From positions 620,001-684,000 of the forward strand of contig NZ_JAFCJI010000002.1 in assembly GCF_018131105.1 (NCBI RefSeq): a DNA stretch of 64,000 nucleotides. Reading direction: 5' to 3'. Positions 47,620-57,092 of this stretch are shown in pieces (within the stretch, counting starts at the first letter, position 1; each line of letters begins with the position of its first letter). The notes under the pieces are model-generated. The model was not told where the DNA came from and did not search any database. It saw only the letters and a list, made by a program, of their open reading frames with translations. The stretch is from Bradyrhizobium manausense (GTDB taxonomy: Bacteria; Pseudomonadota; Alphaproteobacteria; Rhizobiales; Xanthobacteraceae). The position numbers and the translations under genes were made by a program.

Positions 47620-49566
47620 GTGAACAAGACAATTCAAACTGTCGAGAGTGCCGCTGCCGGCAGCGCTTTCCTGATCGAAGATATCTATCCCTTGATCGAT
47701 GGCGGCCGCTTCGCCGTGAAGCGGATCGCGGGCGATCGGATCGAGGTGTGGGCTGACATCTATCGCGACGGCGATGCGACGATCAGCGCCGCGCTGATCT
47801 GGCGCGGCGAGCAGGACCGGGAATGGCGGCGCGAGAGCATGACCCATCATCGCGATGACCGCTGGTCCGGCGCGTTCACACCGACCGATGCGGGCCAATA
47901 TCTCTATGCCATCGAAGCCTGGACCGACGAATTCGCCACCTGGCGTCACGGCGTCGAGCGCAAGCAGCTATCTGGTGGCGACGTCACGCTCGATGCGATC
48001 GAGGGCGCCGGCCTTCTGACAAAGGCTCATGGCGCGCCGCAGGACGCCGCGGCCATCATCGTCAGGCAATGCGAGGACTATCTCGGCAGCGGCGACGTCA
48101 CGCCGCTGCTTGTGTCTGAACTCGGCGAGGCCATGGCCGAGAGCCAGGCGCGCCCCGACCTGACCCGGTCGCCGAACTTCCCGCTCGTTATCGATCGCGA
48201 CAGAGCGCGCTTTGGCGCCTGGTATCAAATGATGCCGCGCAGCCAGAGCGCGGTTGCCGGTCAGCACGGCACGCTCCGCGACTGCATCGCGCGCGTGCCT
48301 GATATCGCAGCGATGGGTTTTGACGTGCTCTATTTCACGCCGATCCATCCGATCGGCCGCACCCACCGCAAGGGCCGCAACAATTCACCAGTGGCCAGCG
48401 AGGGTGAGCCCGGCTCGCCCTACGCGATCGGCTCGGCCGAGGGCGGTCACGATGCGCTGCATCCCGAACTCGGCACCATCGAGGATTTCCGCGCGCTGGT
48501 CGCGACCTGCCTCGAATACGGCCTCGAGATCGCGCTCGACTTCGCCGTGCAGTGCTCGCCTGATCACCCCTGGCTGGCGCAGCATCCGGAGTGGTTCAAA
48601 TGGCGGCCGGACCGCACGGTGCGGACGGCGGATGGTCCCTATTCGGACATCGTCATCCCCGATTTCGCTTCGGTCGACCGGGTCGGACTGTGGAATGCGT
48701 TTCGCGATGCCATGCTGTTCTGGATCGACCAAGGCGTGACCATCTTCGCGATCGACAATCACGACACCGCGCCGTTGCCGTTCTGGGAGTGGCTGATCCG
48801 CGACATCCGCTCGCGGCACCCCGAGGTGATCCTGTTCTCCAAAACCTTTGCACGACCGAAGCTGATGAAAGGTCTCGCCAAGCTCGGCTTTGCGCAGTCC
48901 TTCAGTTACTTCCCGTGGCGCACCGCGAAGTGGGAGCTGGAGCAGTATTTTGACGAGCTGACACGCTATCCCGAACGGGATTTCTCCCGCCCGAACCTGT
49001 TCGTCAACACGCCCGACCTGCTGCCCTATCATCTCCAGAGCGGCGAGGCCTGGATGTTCAAATCGCGTATTGCACTGGCCGCCATGCTGTCGGGCAATTT
49101 CGGCCTCTACAGCGGCTTCGAGCTGCTGGAGCACGACGCGATCCCCGGCCATGAAGAATATCGGGATTCCGAGAAGTACCAGATCGGCCAGCGCGACTGG
49201 GACAAGCCCGGCAACATCAAGCCCTGGATCACGGCGCTCAACCGCATCCGCAACGACAACGCTGCGCTCCAGCAGACCAACAATCTGCGTTTCCTCGGCA
49301 TCGAGGACGGCGAGACCATCGCCTTCGTCAAGGAGGCGACCGAACCCGCCAACATCGTCGTCGCGGCCATCGCCCTCTCGCGCCATGCGCGCGAGTTCTG
49401 GTTGCCGCTCGGTGACCTCACCATCGACGCAGGCGGCGAACGCCACCGCGTCACCACCCTCGAAAATCTCATGACAGGCGAACAGTCCCGCATCGAATGG
49501 GGCGGGATCAAATTGCGTATCGATCCCGACCGCGATCCGGCCTTGTTCTTCCGATGCCTGGCGTAA
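47620..49566 (+). CDS. GlgE-like maltosyltransferase homologue lacking catalytic residues
   Basis: A 648-residue protein of the GlgE (GH13_3) family, which normally transfers maltose from maltose 1-phosphate to glucan. Family segments are clear: 'YFTPIHPIGRTHRKGRNN', 'CSPDHPWLAQHPEWFKWRPD', 'LAKLGFAQSFSYFPWR', 'RPNLFVNTPDLL' and 'EEYRDSEKYQI'. The nucleophile Asp is kept (D379), but the motif FRVDNPHTKP of active GlgE reads 'FAIDNHDTAP': the family-invariant Arg is Ala377. In the acid/base motif 'SEAF', the position of the Glu is Lys408 ('LFSKTFARP'). The substrate-loop AENPPKKYQDI is shortened to 'ADGPYSDI'. The frame is intact and the neighbours unbroken, so this looks like a maintained but altered protein. 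GTG start at 47620. Confidence 0.85.
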   Translation: MNKTIQTVESAAAGSAFLIEDIYPLIDGGRFAVKRIAGDRIEVWADIYRDGDATISAALIWRGEQDREWRRESMTHHRDDRWSGAFTPTDAGQYLYAIEAWTDEFATWRHGVERKQLSGGDVTLDAIEGAGLLTKAHGAPQDAAAIIVRQCEDYLGSGDVTPLLVSELGEAMAESQARPDLTRSPNFPLVIDRDRARFGAWYQMMPRSQSAVAGQHGTLRDCIARVPDIAAMGFDVLYFTPIHPIGRTHRKGRNNSPVASEGEPGSPYAIGSAEGGHDALHPELGTIEDFRALVATCLEYGLEIALDFAVQCSPDHPWLAQHPEWFKWRPDRTVRTADGPYSDIVIPDFASVDRVGLWNAFRDAMLFWIDQGVTIFAIDNHDTAPLPFWEWLIRDIRSRHPEVILFSKTFARPKLMKGLAKLGFAQSFSYFPWRTAKWELEQYFDELTRYPERDFSRPNLFVNTPDLLPYHLQSGEAWMFKSRIALAAMLSGNFGLYSGFELLEHDAIPGHEEYRDSEKYQIGQRDWDKPGNIKPWITALNRIRNDNAALQQTNNLRFLGIEDGETIAFVKEATEPANIVVAAIALSRHAREFWLPLGDLTIDAGGERHRVTTLENLMTGEQSRIEWGGIKLRIDPDRDPALFFRCLA

Positions 49567-49576
49567 GGATCACGCC

Positions 49577-52500
49577 ATGAATGTATTGTCTTCCGTCGAC
49601 ACCAAGAAGGCCGAGGCTGCCGAGATCGTGGACGAGCTCTGGTACAAGGACGCCATCATCTACCAGCTCCATGTCAAGGCCTTTGCCGACAGCAACAATG
49701 ACGGCATCGGCGATTTCGCCGGGCTGACCGAGAAACTGCCTTATCTCCAGGACCTCGGCGTCACCGCGCTATGGCTGCTGCCGTTCTACCCCTCACCCGG
49801 CCGCGACGACGGCTACGACATCGGTGACTACGGCTCGATCAATCCCGATTTCGGGACGATGAAGGACTTCAAGCGCTTCATCCAGGAGGCGCAGAAGCGC
49901 GGCCTCCGCGTCATCACCGAGCTCGTCGTCAATCACACCTCGGACCAGCACAAATGGTTCAAGCGCGCGCGCCGCAGCCCGGCCGGTTCGAGCGCGCGCG
50001 ACTGGTATGTCTGGAGCGACACCGACCAGAAATACCAGGGCACGCGGATCATCTTCACCGATACCGAGAAGTCCAACTGGACCTGGGATCCCGAGGCCGG
50101 CGCATTCTACTGGCACCGCTTCTTCTCGCATCAGCCCGACCTCAATTTCGACAATCCGCGCGTCGTCAGCGCCATCATCCAGGTGATGAAGCGCTGGCTC
50201 GATGCCGGCGTCGACGGATTCCGCCTCGACGCCATTCCGTATCTCTGCGAGCGCGAGGGCACCTCGAACGAGAACCTCCCCGAAACGCATGCGATCATCA
50301 AGCGCCTGCGCCATGAGCTCGACGCTTATTCCAAGGGAAAGCTGCTACTGGCCGAGGCCAATCAATGGCCGGAGGACGTGCAGGAATATTTCGGCCGCGG
50401 CGACGAATGCCAGATGGCGTATCACTTCCCGCTGATGCCGCGCATCTACATGGCAATCGCGCAGGAGGACCGTTTCCCGATCACCGACATCCTGCGCCAG
50501 ACGCCGGACATTCCCGCGAGCTGCCAATGGGCGCTGTTCCTGCGCAACCATGACGAGCTGACGCTGGAGATGGTCACCGACGTCGAGCGCGACTATCTCT
50601 GGACCACCTACGCCAACGATCCCCGCGCCCGCATCAATGTCGGCATCCGCCGGCGGCTTGCGCCGCTGATGGACAATGACCGGCGCAAGATCGAGCTGAT
50701 GAATTCGCTGCTGCTGTCCTTCCCGGGCACGCCGATCATCTATTACGGCGACGAGATCGGGATGGGCGACAACATCTATCTCGGCGACCGCAACGGCGTC
50801 CGCACGCCGATGCAGTGGAGCCCGGACCGCAATGGCGGCTTCTCCCGCGCCGATCCCGCCCGCCTCTACGCGCCCCCGATCATGGATCCCGTCTACGGCT
50901 ACGAATCGGTGAACGTGGAAGCGCAATCGCGCAGCCTGTCCTCGCAGCTCAACGCCACCAAGCGGCTGATCTCGGTGCGCAAGTCGACGTTGGCCTTCGG
51001 CCGCGGCACGATGACCTTCATACGTCCGGCCAACCGGTCCGTGCTCGCTTACGTCCGGCAGTATGGTGACGAGGTGATCCTCTGCGTCGCCAATCTGTCC
51101 CGCGCGGCACAGGCGACCGAATTGGACTTGGCGCCGTGGAAGGACCGCATCCCGCAGGAGATGCTCGGCCGCACCCGCTTCCCGGCCATCGGCGAGTTGC
51201 CCTACATGATCACGCTGGGGCCCTACGGCTTCTACTGGTTCCAGCTCCAGGAGCGCGACAAATCCGAGCCGGTGGCGCCGCGGGCGGTCCCGGAATTCGA
51301 AACGCTGGTGGTGCCGGTCAACTCCAACTGGGTGTCGCTCGCCCGCGAGCGCGGCGTCTTCGAGCGCGACGTGCTGCCGGGTTTCTTGTCGCGGACGCGC
51401 TGGTATCCCGAGCACGATCCAAAGCACATCAAGGCGACGCTGACGTCAGCGGTGCCGTTCAGCGACATCGGCGACAACAGGCCCTGGATCGCGTTCTTCG
51501 AGACGACGCAGGACGACGTCACGACCCGCTACGTGCTGCCAATGCAGATCGAGTGGGTCCGTTTCGACCGCGAGCGCTTCAACCCGAGGGCCCTCGCCGC
51601 CGTGCGCCAGGGCGCGCGCGAAGGCACGCTGCTCGACGTCGCGACAGACCAGATCTTCATCGGGCTTTTCCTGCGGGGCTTGTCGCAGAACCTGGTGGTG
51701 GACGAGAACAATCTGCGACTCGAGTTCAAGCCGACCAGCCTGTTCGCCGACTACACCGTGAAGGAGCCCGCGCGGATCCGGACGGTCGAGCAGTCGAACA
51801 GCACCGCGCTGGTCGACAACCAATACGTCGCCAAGATCTATCGCCGCGTCGAAAGCGGCGCCAACCCGGAGATCGAGATCGGTCACTATCTCACCGAGGT
51901 CGCACGCTTCCCCAATACACCGGCGTTGCTCGGCAGCGCCGAGCTGGTCGAGGGCGGCAGTCGCAGCGCGCTCGGGGTGCTGCATGCCTATATCGAGAAC
52001 CAGGGCGACGGCTGGGCCGTCACCACCGGCTATCTCGACCGCTATATCGACGAGCAGAGGCTGGGGCCTGTGGGCGAAGCGCCCCGCGAGACCCAGGAGC
52101 AGGCGCCTTACCTGCACTTCATGGGACAGATTGGCCGTCGGCTCGCCGAGTTGCACATGGCGCTCGCCGCCGCAAAATCCGCCGATCTTGCCCCTGAACC
52201 GATCGGCCCGGCGGATATCAAGCGATGGACAACCCACCTGAAGGGACGGGCCGAGCGGGTCTTCGAACGCCTCGCTGATAGCCGCGATGGCCTGCGCGAG
52301 GCTGATCGGCCCCTGATCGACCAACTGGTTGCGGTGCGCGCGACGCTGCCGGATCATATCAACGCTCTCTTGCCATCCGGCATCGGCGGGTTGAACATCC
52401 GTCATCATGGCGACTTCCGCCTCGGGCAAACCTTGATCGTGAAGGACGACATCTTCATCATCGATTTCGATGGCGATCCCCATCTCACGCTGGCCGACAA

Positions 52501-52870
52501 GCGGCGCAAGCTGCCGGCCGCGCGCGACGTCGCGGGCCTGGTCCGGTCGATTGATCTTTCGGTTAACGCCGCGCTTAACCGGGCGCTCTCAGGGGGCATT
52601 GATGAACAGGGTCGGATCACCACCGCGCTCGACGAATGGCGCGAACACACCACCGCGACCTTCCTGTCCGCCTATCGCGAGACCATGGCGGACCGGCGAC
52701 TCTGGCCGGAAAAGGCGCACTCCGCGGAAAGCATGTTAAGGTTTTTCCTGCTTGATCAAGCGTTCGACGAGGTAGAGTACGAGCTGTCCCACCGGCCGGA
52801 GGGGCTCCATGCGCCGCTGACCGGCCTGCTTCGCATTCTGTCCAGTGCCGAGAGCGAAGCCCATGCCTAA
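49577..52870 (+). CDS. treS: Trehalose synthase fused to maltokinase (TreS-Mak)
   Basis: A 1097-residue fusion. Residues about 15-560 are TreS (GH13_16), which interconverts trehalose and maltose: R216 and D218 in 'DGFRLDAIPYL', E260 in 'LLLAEANQWPEDV', D326 in 'FLRNHDELTLEMV'. Residues about 600-1090 are maltokinase (Pep2/Mak), which phosphorylates maltose: N-terminal cap, 'HHGDFRLGQTLIV' catalytic loop and 'IIDFDGDPHLTLA' metal-binding segment. The product, maltose 1-phosphate, is the GlgE substrate, so the two genes belong together. It begins 10 bases after the glgE-like gene; glgB starts inside its last codons. Confidence 0.95.
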   Translation: MNVLSSVDTKKAEAAEIVDELWYKDAIIYQLHVKAFADSNNDGIGDFAGLTEKLPYLQDLGVTALWLLPFYPSPGRDDGYDIGDYGSINPDFGTMKDFKRFIQEAQKRGLRVITELVVNHTSDQHKWFKRARRSPAGSSARDWYVWSDTDQKYQGTRIIFTDTEKSNWTWDPEAGAFYWHRFFSHQPDLNFDNPRVVSAIIQVMKRWLDAGVDGFRLDAIPYLCEREGTSNENLPETHAIIKRLRHELDAYSKGKLLLAEANQWPEDVQEYFGRGDECQMAYHFPLMPRIYMAIAQEDRFPITDILRQTPDIPASCQWALFLRNHDELTLEMVTDVERDYLWTTYANDPRARINVGIRRRLAPLMDNDRRKIELMNSLLLSFPGTPIIYYGDEIGMGDNIYLGDRNGVRTPMQWSPDRNGGFSRADPARLYAPPIMDPVYGYESVNVEAQSRSLSSQLNATKRLISVRKSTLAFGRGTMTFIRPANRSVLAYVRQYGDEVILCVANLSRAAQATELDLAPWKDRIPQEMLGRTRFPAIGELPYMITLGPYGFYWFQLQERDKSEPVAPRAVPEFETLVVPVNSNWVSLARERGVFERDVLPGFLSRTRWYPEHDPKHIKATLTSAVPFSDIGDNRPWIAFFETTQDDVTTRYVLPMQIEWVRFDRERFNPRALAAVRQGAREGTLLDVATDQIFIGLFLRGLSQNLVVDENNLRLEFKPTSLFADYTVKEPARIRTVEQSNSTALVDNQYVAKIYRRVESGANPEIEIGHYLTEVARFPNTPALLGSAELVEGGSRSALGVLHAYIENQGDGWAVTTGYLDRYIDEQRLGPVGEAPRETQEQAPYLHFMGQIGRRLAELHMALAAAKSADLAPEPIGPADIKRWTTHLKGRAERVFERLADSRDGLREADRPLIDQLVAVRATLPDHINALLPSGIGGLNIRHHGDFRLGQTLIVKDDIFIIDFDGDPHLTLADKRRKLPAARDVAGLVRSIDLSVNAALNRALSGGIDEQGRITTALDEWREHTTATFLSAYRETMADRRLWPEKAHSAESMLRFFLLDQAFDEVEYELSHRPEGLHAPLTGLLRILSSAESEAHA

Positions 52871-55010
52871 ACTGCCAGCCGAAGCCTACGCCATCATCGA
52901 GGGCCGCCACTCCGACCCCTTCCACTATCTCGGGCTGCATCCCGAGGGCGGCAACAGTGTGGTGCGCGCCTTCCTGCCCGAGGCCTCCAATGTCGAGGCC
53001 ATCGGCGACCATGGCGAGGTGGCAAAGCTCGACCGCGTCCACGCATCGGGCCTGTTCATCGGCGCCCTGCCCAACGGCTCCAAGCACTACCAGCTCCGCG
53101 CCAAGTTTGGTGACAACGTCGTCGAGTTCGAGGACGCCTACCGCTTCCCGCCGATCCTGACCGATTTCGATCTCTATCTGCTCGGCGAAGGCACGCATCA
53201 ACGGCTCTACGACAAGCTCGGCGCGCACCCGACGCGGCTGGAAGGCATCGACGGCATCGGCTTCGTCGTGCTGGCCCCGAATGCGCGGCGCGTATCCGTT
53301 GTTGGCGATTTCAATTTCTGGGACGGGCGGCGCCATCCCATGCGGGTGCGCGGCGCCGGCTATTGGGAATTGTTCATTCCGCACGCCAAGTCCGGAGATC
53401 ATTACAAGTTCGAGATCATCGGGCCACACGGCCATCTGCTGCCGCTGAAATCCGATCCGATGGCGTTCGCGAGTGAAGTGCGGCCGAAGACCGCCTCCAT
53501 CGTGTTCGACGAAGCCCATCTTCCGCGGCCGCGGCCGGCGCCTGACGGCATCAACGCGCTGTCGGCGCCGATGTCGATTTACGAGGTTCATCTCGGCTCA
53601 TGGCGTCGCAAGAACGGCGACGAATGGCTGACCTATCGCGAGCTGGCCGAGCAGCTGCCGGCCTATGCGCGCGACATGGGTTTTACCCATCTCGAATTCC
53701 TGCCCGTCAGCGAGCATCCGTTTGACGGGTCCTGGGGTTATCAGCCAACCGGCCTCTATGCGCCGACGAGCCGCTTTGGCACGCCGGAGGATTTCGCCGC
53801 ACTCATCGATGCCTGTCATCGTGAAGGCGTCGGCGTACTGCTCGACTGGGTGCCCGGTCACTTCCCCGATGATCCGCACGGACTCGGCAGCTTTGACGGG
53901 ACCGCGCTTTATGAGCACGCCAATCCGCTCCAGGGCCGCCATCTCGACTGGGGCACGTTGATCTACAATTACGGCCGCACCGAAGTGACGAACTTCCTGG
54001 TGTCGAATGCGCTGTTCTGGCTGGAGCGTTACGCCATCGACGGCCTGCGCGTCGATGCGGTCGCATCCATGCTCTATCTCGATTACAGCCGCCCGCCCGG
54101 CGCCTGGATTCCGAACCAGTATGGCGGCCGCGAGAATATCGAGGCGATCAACTTCCTGCGTCGCTTCAACACCGAGCTGTTCGCGCGTTTCCCGCAGGCG
54201 ACCACGGCTGCGGAAGAATCCACCGCATGGCCGCAGGTTTCGCGCCCGGTCGAATTCGGCGGGCTCGGCTTCGGCTACAAGTGGAACATGGGCTGGATGC
54301 ACGACACGCTGAACTACATCAGCAAGGATCCGATTCATCGCAAGCATCATCACGGCGATATCCTGTTTGGCCTGCACTACGCCTTCTCGGAAAACTTCAT
54401 CCTGCCGCTGTCGCATGACGAGGTCGTGCACGGAAAGCGCTCGATCTTCGGCCGCATGCCCGGCGACGAATGGCAGCGCTTTGCCAATTTGCGCGCCTAT
54501 TACAGCTTCATGTTCGGCCATCCCGGCAAGAAGCTGCTGTTCATGGGCGGTGAGATCGCGCAGAGCAGCGAATGGAATCACGACCAGTCGCTCGATTGGC
54601 ACCTGCTCGAGTACAAGTACCATTCCGGCATCCAGGCGCTGGTCCGTGACCTCAACCGGCTCTACCGCGCGGTGCCGGCGCTGCACCAGATGGACTGCGA
54701 CCAGGCCGGGTTCGAATGGCTGGTTACCGACGACGCCAACCGCAACGTCTTCGCCTGGCTGCGCAAGGGTTTTGACGAGCACGCGCGGTGTCTCGTGGTC
54801 GTCAACTTCTCGCCCAACGTCTATAGCAATTACCGCGTCCCCGTGCCCTTTGCCGGCAAGTGGAAAGAGGTGTTCAACTCGGACTCCGCCCATTATGGCG
54901 GCACCAATGTCGGGAACGTCGGCGAGGTCCAGACCGTTGACGGCAAGATGCCCGAGCTTCGCCTCACGATACCGCCGCTCGCTGCAATCTTCCTCGTTCC
55001 TGAAAGCTGA
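52863..55010 (+). CDS. glgB: 1,4-alpha-glucan branching enzyme
   Basis: A 715-residue GH13_9 enzyme that introduces alpha-1,6 branches. It has N-terminal CBM48-type domains ('DPFHYLGLHPEGGNSVVRAF', then 'FVVLAPNARRVSVVGDFNFW'). The catalytic barrel contains 'GLRVDAVASMLYLDYSR' (nucleophile Asp), 'AEESTAWPQVSRP' (Glu) and 'LPLSHDEVVHGK' (His-Asp). ATG at 52863 overlaps the end of treS by eight bases; a GTG six codons earlier is also open. Confidence 0.95.
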   Translation: MPKLPAEAYAIIEGRHSDPFHYLGLHPEGGNSVVRAFLPEASNVEAIGDHGEVAKLDRVHASGLFIGALPNGSKHYQLRAKFGDNVVEFEDAYRFPPILTDFDLYLLGEGTHQRLYDKLGAHPTRLEGIDGIGFVVLAPNARRVSVVGDFNFWDGRRHPMRVRGAGYWELFIPHAKSGDHYKFEIIGPHGHLLPLKSDPMAFASEVRPKTASIVFDEAHLPRPRPAPDGINALSAPMSIYEVHLGSWRRKNGDEWLTYRELAEQLPAYARDMGFTHLEFLPVSEHPFDGSWGYQPTGLYAPTSRFGTPEDFAALIDACHREGVGVLLDWVPGHFPDDPHGLGSFDGTALYEHANPLQGRHLDWGTLIYNYGRTEVTNFLVSNALFWLERYAIDGLRVDAVASMLYLDYSRPPGAWIPNQYGGRENIEAINFLRRFNTELFARFPQATTAAEESTAWPQVSRPVEFGGLGFGYKWNMGWMHDTLNYISKDPIHRKHHHGDILFGLHYAFSENFILPLSHDEVVHGKRSIFGRMPGDEWQRFANLRAYYSFMFGHPGKKLLFMGGEIAQSSEWNHDQSLDWHLLEYKYHSGIQALVRDLNRLYRAVPALHQMDCDQAGFEWLVTDDANRNVFAWLRKGFDEHARCLVVVNFSPNVYSNYRVPVPFAGKWKEVFNSDSAHYGGTNVGNVGEVQTVDGKMPELRLTIPPLAAIFLVPES

Positions 55011-55013
55011 CCG

Positions 55014-57092
55014 ATGCGCCTGACTGCCGGATCGCCCGCACGCCTCGGTGCAAGCTGGGACGGACGCGGCACCAATTTCGCGCTGTTCTCCGCAAATGCG
55101 CAGAAGGTCGAGCTGTGCCTGTTCGACACTCAGGGGCGCCGCGAGCTCGAGCGCATCGAGTTGCCTGAAAAGACCGAGGACGTCTGGCACGGCTATCTCA
55201 ACGACGTCTCGCCGGGCCAGCTCTACGGCTATCGCGTGCACGGGCCCTACGAGCCCGAGCACGGCCACCGTTTCAACGCCAACAAGCTGCTGCTCGATCC
55301 GTACGCCAAGCGACTTGCGGGACGCCTGGTCTGGAGTGACGCGCATTTCGCCTATCGCACCGGTTCGGCGCGCGAGGATCTGTCGTTCGACCGGCGCGAC
55401 AATGCGCGCGGCATGCCCAAGGCCGTCGTCGTCGACGAGACCTTCAACTGGGGCCGGCGCGAGATCCGGCCACACATCCCCTGGGAAGACACCATCATCT
55501 ACGAGGCCCACGTCAAAGGCCTGACGCAGAAGCGCGACGACGTGCCGCCGAACTTGCGCGGGACCTATGGCGGGCTGTCGTCACCGGCGATGATCGAGCA
55601 TCTGAAGAGGCTCGGAGTTACCACCGTCGAGCTGCTGCCGATCCACAGCTTCGTCGACGACCGCATCCTGGTCGAGAAGAAGCTCGCCAATTACTGGGGT
55701 TACAACACACTGTCCTTCTTCGCGCCGGAGGCGCGCTACGCCCAGGACAATGCGCTGGATTCCTTCCGTACCACGGTGGCGCGCCTGCACGATGCCGGCA
55801 TCGAGGTGATGCTCGACGTCGTCTACAATCACACCGCCGAGGGCAACCATCTCGGACCGACGCTGTGCTACCGCGGCATCGACAACGCTTCCTATTACTG
55901 GCTGAACCGCGAGAACCCCCGCTATTACGACGACTTCACCGGCTGCGGCTCGTCGGTGAACCTCACTCATCCGCGCGTGCTGCAGATGGTGATGGACAGC
56001 TTGCGCTACTGGGTCGAGGTCTGCCATGTCGACGGCTTCCGCTTCGACCTCGCCACCACGCTCGCGCGCGGCCCGAACGGCTATGATCGCGGCATCTCGT
56101 TTCTCACCGCGATCCGGCAGGACCCCGTGCTGGCGACGGTCAAGCTCGTCGCCGAGCCGTGGGACCTCGGACTCGGTGGCTACCAGGTCGGCGCCTTCCC
56201 CTCGCAATGGTCGGAGTGGAACGATCGCTACCGCAGCGCCATGCGCCGCTACTGGAGCGGCGAAGGCAGCCTGATCGGCGACATCTCCAGCCGCATGACG
56301 GCGTCCTCAGACCTGTTCAATCACGACGGACGGCGACCGCGCGCCAGCATCAACCACATCACCGTGCATGACGGTTTCACGCTGGCCGACCTGTTCAGCT
56401 ACAACGAGAAGCACAACGAGGCCAACGGCGAGGACAATCGCGACGGCTCCAACGACAACCACAGCAACAATTGTGGTGTCGAGGGCCCGACCGACGATCC
56501 AGATATCCTCAGCCTGCGGCGGCAACTTCGCAAGAACGTGCTGGCGTGCCTGATGCTGGCGCAGGGCATTCCACTGATCCTCGCCGGCGATGAGGTCGGC
56601 AACACGCAGTCCGGCAACAACAACGCCTATTGCCAGGATAACGAGGTCGGCTGGGTCGGCTGGGAGAATCTCGGCAAGGAGGGCGACGACATGGTCGATT
56701 TCGTCGCCGGTCTCGCCGAAATCCGCCGCCGGTTCTCGCAGTTGCGCAGCCATCGCTGGCTCGATGGCCGGCCCAAGGACGGCATCTCCTACGGCGCGCT
56801 GTGGCTGACGCCCGAAGGCAACGAGATGACGGAAAGCGACTGGACATTCCCGGACGGGCGGTTTCTCTCTTATGTGATGGGGCCGATGGAACCGGGCAGC
56901 GCGGCGATCTTTATCGTGTTGAACGCTGCGCCCGAAGAGATCGCATTCAAATTGCCCAAAATGCCCGAATACAAGAGCTGGCAGCAGATCCTGAACACGA
57001 CGGATGCCAAGCTGAACAGCGTTGATTTCCCGCCCGGAAGCGACAGCAAGGCGCCGCCGCGCTCCGTGCTCGCCTTCGCGGGGGCGCTATGA
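55014..57092 (+). CDS. glgX: Glycogen debranching enzyme GlgX
   Basis: A 692-residue GH13_11 isoamylase-type enzyme. The N-terminal CBM48 begins 'GSPARLGASWDGRGTNFALF'. Catalytic residues are in 'DGFRFDLATTLAR' (Asp), 'KLVAEPWDLGLGGYQVG' (Glu) and 'ITVHDGFTLADLFSYNEKHN' (His-Asp). It releases limit-dextrin branches, giving linear malto-oligosaccharides that TreYZ and MalQ can use. Three bases separate it from glgB and four bases overlap with treZ. Confidence 0.95.
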   Translation: MRLTAGSPARLGASWDGRGTNFALFSANAQKVELCLFDTQGRRELERIELPEKTEDVWHGYLNDVSPGQLYGYRVHGPYEPEHGHRFNANKLLLDPYAKRLAGRLVWSDAHFAYRTGSAREDLSFDRRDNARGMPKAVVVDETFNWGRREIRPHIPWEDTIIYEAHVKGLTQKRDDVPPNLRGTYGGLSSPAMIEHLKRLGVTTVELLPIHSFVDDRILVEKKLANYWGYNTLSFFAPEARYAQDNALDSFRTTVARLHDAGIEVMLDVVYNHTAEGNHLGPTLCYRGIDNASYYWLNRENPRYYDDFTGCGSSVNLTHPRVLQMVMDSLRYWVEVCHVDGFRFDLATTLARGPNGYDRGISFLTAIRQDPVLATVKLVAEPWDLGLGGYQVGAFPSQWSEWNDRYRSAMRRYWSGEGSLIGDISSRMTASSDLFNHDGRRPRASINHITVHDGFTLADLFSYNEKHNEANGEDNRDGSNDNHSNNCGVEGPTDDPDILSLRRQLRKNVLACLMLAQGIPLILAGDEVGNTQSGNNNAYCQDNEVGWVGWENLGKEGDDMVDFVAGLAEIRRRFSQLRSHRWLDGRPKDGISYGALWLTPEGNEMTESDWTFPDGRFLSYVMGPMEPGSAAIFIVLNAAPEEIAFKLPKMPEYKSWQQILNTTDAKLNSVDFPPGSDSKAPPRSVLAFAGAL

